Shown here in pieces: positions 6,228 to 10,785 of a stretch of DNA of 10,785 bases. A program made the position numbers and the translations under genes. The notes beneath the pieces are model-generated. The model was given only the letters and a program-made list of their open reading frames with translations. It did no database searches and was not told where the DNA came from. This DNA comes from AM-1111 sp046302135. Lineage in GTDB: Bacteria > Bacteroidota > Bacteroidia > B-17B0 > Aurantibacillaceae. Location: NCBI GenBank assembly GCA_046302135.1, contig JBKCIQ010000166.1, positions 1-10,785 of the forward strand, given 5' to 3'. Positions within the stretch are counted from its first letter, which is position 1, and every line of letters starts with the position of its first letter.

Positions 6228-9200
6228 GTGCTATATATTGATTCAAAAAACTGGAATTTAAATTGCATATTAATTTTATTTCTTTTCTGCACTCTAAATT
6301 TTTTTAGCCAATCATCCACAAACTTCAGTCCTAACACAATACCAGGCTTAAGGCTTTGGCTAACCGGTGATAGCGTTTACATTAATAATTCTGGTCAAGT
6401 TGATACATGCTATGATCTTTCTTCCGTTAAAAATCATGCAATTCAACCCATTAACGCAGACCAGCCTTTATCACTCTTTTCTCCAAAACTAGGTCATCGT
6501 ATACTAAAATTTGACGGTCAGAACGATTTCATGTATTTCCAAAATATAAGCGATGTCAGAACCATATTTTGGGTCCTTAAAGAGGACAGCGATGCTATCT
6601 CATTCGTTAAACCAATAATGGGACATTCTTCTAATTATGACTTCTTTAGAGGGTCTAATAAAGAATTTTGGCACCCAACCAATACCAGTTCTTCAATAAG
6701 AAACGGAGTATTGAGATTAAATAAAACTGACACAACCGGAATAACTGCGAAAATACCCAATGAATTTTGTGTAGTAAGCTTACTAACAACAGGAAATGTT
6801 ACAACAGAATACATCTCAAACGATCGTAATTTTGCAGGAAGATTTTGGGATGGAGATTTTGCAGAAATCATAATCTACAATACACCTTTAACTAATTCTC
6901 AAATAGACTCAGTTGAAAATTACCTTTTAAATAAATATGCAACACCCATAAATTTAGGCTCGGATCAGATATTGATAAATAACTTCTGTAACATCAATTT
7001 AGATGCAGGCCCAAACAAAATAAATTATCAATGGTCCACCGGGGAACAGACCCAATCTATAACAGTTACGCAAAGCGGAACATATTGGGTATCTGCTAAA
7101 GATCTATTCGGAAGAACAACCTCTGACACCGTTAATATCAGTATTACACGACCCAGCTTTAATCAAGTAGCAGATACTGTTGTTTGCGCACAAAACTTTA
7201 CATGGAATACCAATCTTAACAAGTCTATTTTTAACTTTATTTGGTCTGATGGAACACTGGATTCGCTTATCCAAGTTAGCAGTAGCGGAAATTATCATGT
7301 TAAAATAACCGACACCCTTGGATGCTCATTTCAATCCGACACCGTACATCTTACAATTGATAATTTTGCTCAAAATTCAACTTTAGGACCTGACACTAGT
7401 TTTTGCGGCACACACCCAATTTATATCAATAACATAAACAATCCCGGAATCAGTTATACTTGGAATGACTTAAGCAACAATGACTCACTGCAAATTAACT
7501 CAACCGGGAACTATTGGGTTGAAGCCTTGAATTCGAATGGTTGTATATTGAAAGACAGTATTTACATTGTTGTAAATCCCATACCGGTTTTCGATCTTGG
7601 AAATGATACAACCGTTTGCTATAAGGACACCTTAACACTACAAACTAACTTGTCAAATTGCACTTTCCAATGGTCAAACAACTCTTCCGGCTCAATCCTA
7701 AATGTAGTAGATCCAGGAAACTACTGGCTTAAATCGACCAATGGTTTTGGCTGTATTTATAATGACACCATAAAGATTGAAATTGATACTACATTTAAAT
7801 ATTCAACACTAGGAAATGATACGGGATTATGCTCCGGAAACGAAATTTTTCTTTACAACACTTTTTCTAGTTCAGGTTTAACCTACTTGTGGTCTGATGG
7901 AAGTAATAACACCACATTACCAGTACAAAATCCAGGAATCTATTGGATAAAAGCTACAAACACTAAAAACTGTATTATAAAAGATACCATCTCAATAACA
8001 ATTAACGGTGTAGCCCCAAATGTTAGTTTTTCTTCAGGTAATATTTGTTTTGGCGTTCCAATTCAAATTTTAAATTTAAGTACTCCTGCCCCAGGTGATA
8101 CCATAATTGAATATTTTTGGGAATTAGGAGATGGAAGTACTGACACATTAATCAATGTTTCACATCTTTATGCTGATACCGGATCATACCTGATAAATCT
8201 TACCGTTACTTCAAACACTGGATGTAAAAATTCTGTTAATAACACCATTCAAGTTTTTCCAAATCCAATTTCTAATTTTTATGTTTCCGGAAATCTTTGC
8301 AGAAACACACTTACCGCTTTCAATGATTCAACAATTAATTCAGGATACCCAATTAATGGCTATCAATGGAATTTTAATGATCCTTCATCCGGAATCAATA
8401 ATATTTCAAATCAACAAAATCCCGGACATTCATTCTCTACTCATGGACAGTTTGCAGTTGAATTATCAATTTCTGATATAAACGGCTGTTCAGATTCAAT
8501 CACAAAAATTACTAACATACTACAGGAGCCATCCGCAGATTTTAATACCGGACTTACCTGTCAATTTGGAACAGTAAACTTTACCGATTCAAGTAACTTT
8601 TATGGACTTCAGGCACAGAAGTATTACTGGAATTTTTCAGGCGTTGAGGGAGATTCATTAAGTGCTGTAAACTATGTTTATACAGACACCGGAACGTTTA
8701 CAGTAAAACATGTTATTCAATCTACCAACGGATGTTATGATACAATCAGTAAATCAGTCAAAATAAATCCAAAACCTACTGCAAACTTCTCCTATAGCGG
8801 AACTTGTGTAAATGACACTTTATTCTTGATGGATTCATCATTCGTAACAGGTGGTCTTATCAATATTTGGAACTGGAAAATAGGAAATCAAAATGTTTCA
8901 AACTCCTCACAATACCAATTAATGAACGTTTCAATTGATACAATTGATGTTACGCTAGAAATTGAATCTATTGATGGGTGCAAAGACACAGTTAGCAAAT
9001 CGATTTATATATATCCATTACCTCAACCAACATTTGACTTTAATCCAACTGAAGGAGTAGCACCGCTTGATGTATTTTTCAATAATCAAACTACAGGAAA
9101 TAATACATTTGTGTGGGATTTTGGAGACTCAGTGCAGAGCACACTAATTAATCCAATTCACCAATATAGTGACACAGGGCTTTTCCAGATTTCACTTCTA

Positions 9201-9842
9201 GCAACATCCTCTTATGGTTGTAAGTCGAAATACACTGATCAGATTTTGGTATATTATCCAAGATTGGATGTTTCAGCTATTGGTTTTGATCTGCAAACAA
9301 CGGGTAATTTCACAAAAATAACAGGGCAATTCAAGAACGAAGGTACAATTGAAATCAATCACCTGGAATTATATGCAAGAATCGCTGATGGCTCATACAT
9401 TAAGGAAGATTGGAATGGAGTTCTTCCCAAGGGAGGAGTTTTATCATATCAGTTCAGTTCCTCACCTTACCTTACAGGAAGTGAAGATTACCTTTGTATT
9501 GAAGCGAAAAATCCAAATCTTAATTCAGACCAGAATCTAAACAATAATCTTTACTGTAACAGTATTAGGTTAAATATTTTAGATGTTTTTGATTTATTCC
9601 CTAACCCTACGCAGGACGTTATTAATATTCCTATTAATTTTAACGGTAAAGATCAACTTGAAATATTTTTATACGACTCAGAAGGAAAAATTTTAAATAA
9701 TATTTCATACCAAAATCAGGAAACCGGATTAAAATTTTTCAGTTTTAATCTTAAAAATTTATCTGAAGGCCTGTATTTTATTAAAACTAGGTTCAAGGAT
9801 AAAGAATTTATAAAAAAATTTATAAAAACTAATTCTCAATAA
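6228..9842 (+). CDS. Large multidomain T9SS-secreted surface protein (LamG-like, SprB-like and PKD modules)
   Basis: A 1204-residue secreted protein. A signal peptide (hydrophobic core 13-26, likely cut after S27 in FFS-Q) is followed by a LamG/concanavalin-like domain (about 36-241) that opens with IPGLRLWLTGDS and ends with the AEIIIYNTPLT strand. Five SprB-like modules follow (243-592), then five PKD-like modules (593-1011), a CARDB-like beta segment (about 1012-1116) and the type A T9SS sorting domain (1117-1204). The protein should cross the outer membrane by T9SS, lose its tail and be attached to the surface or released. No catalytic motif is visible, so an adhesin or structural role is the best inference. 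The start is GTG: an in-frame TAA at 6201-6203 limits it and no ATG precedes the signal peptide. AAAGGGG directly before it could aid initiation. It is divergent from the export operon, and its stop touches that of the convergent sulfotransferase. Confidence 0.88.
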   Translation: MLYIDSKNWNLNCILILFLFCTLNFFSQSSTNFSPNTIPGLRLWLTGDSVYINNSGQVDTCYDLSSVKNHAIQPINADQPLSLFSPKLGHRILKFDGQNDFMYFQNISDVRTIFWVLKEDSDAISFVKPIMGHSSNYDFFRGSNKEFWHPTNTSSSIRNGVLRLNKTDTTGITAKIPNEFCVVSLLTTGNVTTEYISNDRNFAGRFWDGDFAEIIIYNTPLTNSQIDSVENYLLNKYATPINLGSDQILINNFCNINLDAGPNKINYQWSTGEQTQSITVTQSGTYWVSAKDLFGRTTSDTVNISITRPSFNQVADTVVCAQNFTWNTNLNKSIFNFIWSDGTLDSLIQVSSSGNYHVKITDTLGCSFQSDTVHLTIDNFAQNSTLGPDTSFCGTHPIYINNINNPGISYTWNDLSNNDSLQINSTGNYWVEALNSNGCILKDSIYIVVNPIPVFDLGNDTTVCYKDTLTLQTNLSNCTFQWSNNSSGSILNVVDPGNYWLKSTNGFGCIYNDTIKIEIDTTFKYSTLGNDTGLCSGNEIFLYNTFSSSGLTYLWSDGSNNTTLPVQNPGIYWIKATNTKNCIIKDTISITINGVAPNVSFSSGNICFGVPIQILNLSTPAPGDTIIEYFWELGDGSTDTLINVSHLYADTGSYLINLTVTSNTGCKNSVNNTIQVFPNPISNFYVSGNLCRNTLTAFNDSTINSGYPINGYQWNFNDPSSGINNISNQQNPGHSFSTHGQFAVELSISDINGCSDSITKITNILQEPSADFNTGLTCQFGTVNFTDSSNFYGLQAQKYYWNFSGVEGDSLSAVNYVYTDTGTFTVKHVIQSTNGCYDTISKSVKINPKPTANFSYSGTCVNDTLFLMDSSFVTGGLINIWNWKIGNQNVSNSSQYQLMNVSIDTIDVTLEIESIDGCKDTVSKSIYIYPLPQPTFDFNPTEGVAPLDVFFNNQTTGNNTFVWDFGDSVQSTLINPIHQYSDTGLFQISLLATSSYGCKSKYTDQILVYYPRLDVSAIGFDLQTTGNFTKITGQFKNEGTIEINHLELYARIADGSYIKEDWNGVLPKGGVLSYQFSSSPYLTGSEDYLCIEAKNPNLNSDQNLNNNLYCNSIRLNILDVFDLFPNPTQDVINIPINFNGKDQLEIFLYDSEGKILNNISYQNQETGLKFFSFNLKNLSEGLYFIKTRFKDKEFIKKFIKTNSQ
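6954..8003 (+). repeat. Five tandem SprB-like modules of about 70 residues
   Basis: Residues 243-592 repeat a diverged pattern: LG-x-D-x-x-x-C, then a Tyr/Phe-x-Trp-Ser strand, a Gly-Asn/Thr-Tyr-Trp-Val strand, and Gly-Cys before an Asp-Thr/Ser-Ile strand. Examples are LGNDTTVC (module 4) and LGNDTGLC (module 5). Such modules build long beta-sandwich stalks in Bacteroidota surface proteins. Modules 2-5 keep both cysteines; module 1 has Arg (FGRTTSD) where the second should be, and module 4 has an extra Cys in SNCTFQW. Identity between copies is low at the DNA level, so recent duplication is unlikely. Confidence 0.8.
8004..9260 (+). repeat. Five tandem PKD-like modules of about 84 residues
   Basis: Residues 593-1011 contain five immunoglobulin-like PKD modules. 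Core signatures are the Trp-x-Phe/Leu-Gly-Asp-Gly/Ser turn (WELGDGS in copy 1, WDFGDS in copy 5), the HxYxDTGxYxI/V strand (HLYADTGSYLI, YVYTDTGTFTV, HQYSDTGLFQI), and a late Asn/Asp-Gly-Cys. Copies 2-4 have a weaker GDG turn. Copies 1-4 have a Cys near the start that probably pairs with the late one; copy 5 has only the late Cys. PKD modules usually mediate protein-protein or protein-glycan contact or act as spacers. Confidence 0.82.
9576..9839 (+). other. T9SS type A C-terminal sorting domain
   Basis: Residues 1117-1204 (88 residues) have the Por_Secre_tail layout: FPNPTQDVINI at the start (1124-1134), the central IFLYDSEGKIL strand pair, then NLSEGLYFIKTRF and a final basic FIKKFIK. This domain is read by the outer-membrane translocon; in Porphyromonas gingivalis the sortase PorU removes it and joins cargo to A-LPS. 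Confidence 0.9.
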
Positions 9843-10724
9843 TTAATTCCAAGAAGAAAGATCGAGATTGGTAATTTCAGAAAGCTCTTCATTGTATGGC
9901 TTGAAGTACTCAGTTAAAAATGCTCTGGTGCTCTCATTCATTAATTTTTTCTGAACTTTCTTTTTATTGATATCACGTAGTTGGGTTCCGAGCCTTAAAG
10001 CAGAATTACCGGGTAATACTTTTTTTATGATTGATTTGAATTTATTTTCCTCAATTAATGTATTCTTAATTAAACCACTGAACAATAAAGATCGAGGAAC
10101 CGAGGATTCATTATGAATTTCTCTTACTCGAGGATTAAAATTCTTTTGCACATCAAGTTCAGAGAAAATATTCTTAAGATAAAATAAAGGGTTATTTTTA
10201 AAATCTTCAAACAAAATCAACCTTACTTTTTCTTTCTCAAAATATTTATAAATATTTTTTAAGTGAAATGAATAAAAGCCAAACGAAATTAAAGCTTCAA
10301 ACTGCCAGGTTTCTAATTTCAATTTACTAGAACCATTTATAGATTCAGGTATTTCATCAAAATTAAAATTTACTCGGTTATAAAGCTTTTCCATTAAATA
10401 TGAAGAATATGCTCTATCAACAGGATTTCTTAATATAAAAATCAAACTGACATTTGGGAAATCCTTACTCAAACGCTGAAGACCAATTTCAGAGGTGTAC
10501 AAATGTGCATGCTTACAAACTACTTTAAATGTAGTTTCATTTACCTGATTGAAATACTGATTATATATCTTATTAAAACCTAATTGATATTCATTTTTAT
10601 CAAAAAAATAAGGAAATTCCTGAGAAGAATGAGTAATAATTTGAGGATGTTCGCCCAAATAATTTTTTAGGGAAGTTGTTCCTGCCTTTTGTGCTCCTAC
10701 AATAAATAAATCCAATTTATGCAT
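9843..10724 (-). CDS. PAPS-dependent sulfotransferase
   Basis: A 293-residue protein of the Sulfotransfer_1 fold (heparan sulfate / NodH-like group). The 5'-phosphosulfate-binding loop is GAQKAGTTSL (residues 10-19). The 3'-phosphate-binding segment is RNPVDRAYSSY (99-109), with R99 and S107 as expected ligands. The later GFYSFHLKNIYKYF and VRLILFEDFKNNP (about 150-178) fit the family order. It should move sulfate from PAPS to a hydroxyl or amine, most plausibly on a glycan given the neighbours; the substrate is inferred only. It starts at the ATG at 10722-10724. The 61 bases upstream to the window edge hold no certain promoter; TAATTTAG at 10751-10758 is one base from the -7 consensus. Its TAA directly abuts the TAA of the convergent secreted protein, leaving no terminator space. 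Whether more genes of its unit lie to the right is unknown. Confidence 0.9.
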   Translation of the reverse strand: MHKLDLFIVGAQKAGTTSLKNYLGEHPQIITHSSQEFPYFFDKNEYQLGFNKIYNQYFNQVNETTFKVVCKHAHLYTSEIGLQRLSKDFPNVSLIFILRNPVDRAYSSYLMEKLYNRVNFNFDEIPESINGSSKLKLETWQFEALISFGFYSFHLKNIYKYFEKEKVRLILFEDFKNNPLFYLKNIFSELDVQKNFNPRVREIHNESSVPRSLLFSGLIKNTLIEENKFKSIIKKVLPGNSALRLGTQLRDINKKKVQKKLMNESTRAFLTEYFKPYNEELSEITNLDLSSWN

Positions 10725-10785
10725 TTAATAATTTACCAATATTTAGTTTCCTAAATTACATATTTGATTTTAATCTCTGTTATCT

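Noticed and set aside
6954..9260. The tandem modules as a recent DNA-level repeat expansion or CRISPR-like array
   Set aside because: The periodicity is seen only in the protein. DNA copies are strongly diverged, with no identical units or constant spacers.
9800..9900. A bidirectional terminator between the convergent genes
   Set aside because: The stop codons abut, and I found no GC-rich stem with a T tract on either strand around the junction.
1..10785. A defence system, toxin-antitoxin pair, phage or transposon
   Set aside because: No nuclease, helicase, transposase, integrase or small paired genes are present; every long gene is explained by glycan synthesis or export, sulfotransfer or a secreted surface protein.

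Overview
The window looks like a surface-glycan (O-antigen or other exported polysaccharide) locus from an AT-rich member of the Bacteroidota. The phylum call rests mainly on the large secreted protein at 6228-9842. It has a signal peptide ending in a typical 'FS-Q' cleavage context, long runs of PKD and SprB-like modules, and a C-terminal type IX secretion (T9SS) sorting domain of the Por_Secre_tail kind. T9SS is essentially confined to this phylum. The low GC content and the scarcity of Shine-Dalgarno sequences agree with this.

Minus strand, 6094 down to 1: seven genes form a tight, probably single transcription unit. In transcription order they are an ABC-2 polysaccharide export permease (Wzm type, 5267-6094), its ATPase with a C-terminal extension like Wzt (4039-5265), a hexapeptide-repeat acyltransferase (3474-4031), a TylF/MycF-type O-methyltransferase (2740-3477), a class I SAM methyltransferase (1855-2649), a GT4 glycosyltransferase (677-1855) and a GT2 glycosyltransferase that runs off the left edge (1-680). 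Junctions are a 1-base gap, a 7-base gap, an ATGA overlap, a 90-base gap, a TAATG overlap and a TTGA overlap. Glycosyltransferases would build a chain on the cytoplasmic face, the acyl- and methyltransferases would decorate or cap it, and Wzm/Wzt would export it. Two genes (Wzt and GT2) appear to use TTG starts.

Plus strand, 6228-9842: a 1204-residue multidomain surface or secreted protein, transcribed divergently from the export operon across a 133-base AT-rich region. Its order is signal peptide, LamG-like N-terminal domain, five SprB-like modules, five PKD-like modules, a CARDB-like segment and the T9SS sorting domain.

Minus strand, 9843-10724: a PAPS-dependent sulfotransferase, convergent with the large protein. 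The two stop codons touch, with no intergenic base between them.

I see no tRNA, rRNA, CRISPR array, insertion sequence or phage gene. I do not see a clearly new system. The most unusual detail is a canonical -1 slippery heptamer (T TTT TTA) two codons before the GT4 stop. It would place ribosomes exactly in the GT2 frame, and GT2 has no ATG start.
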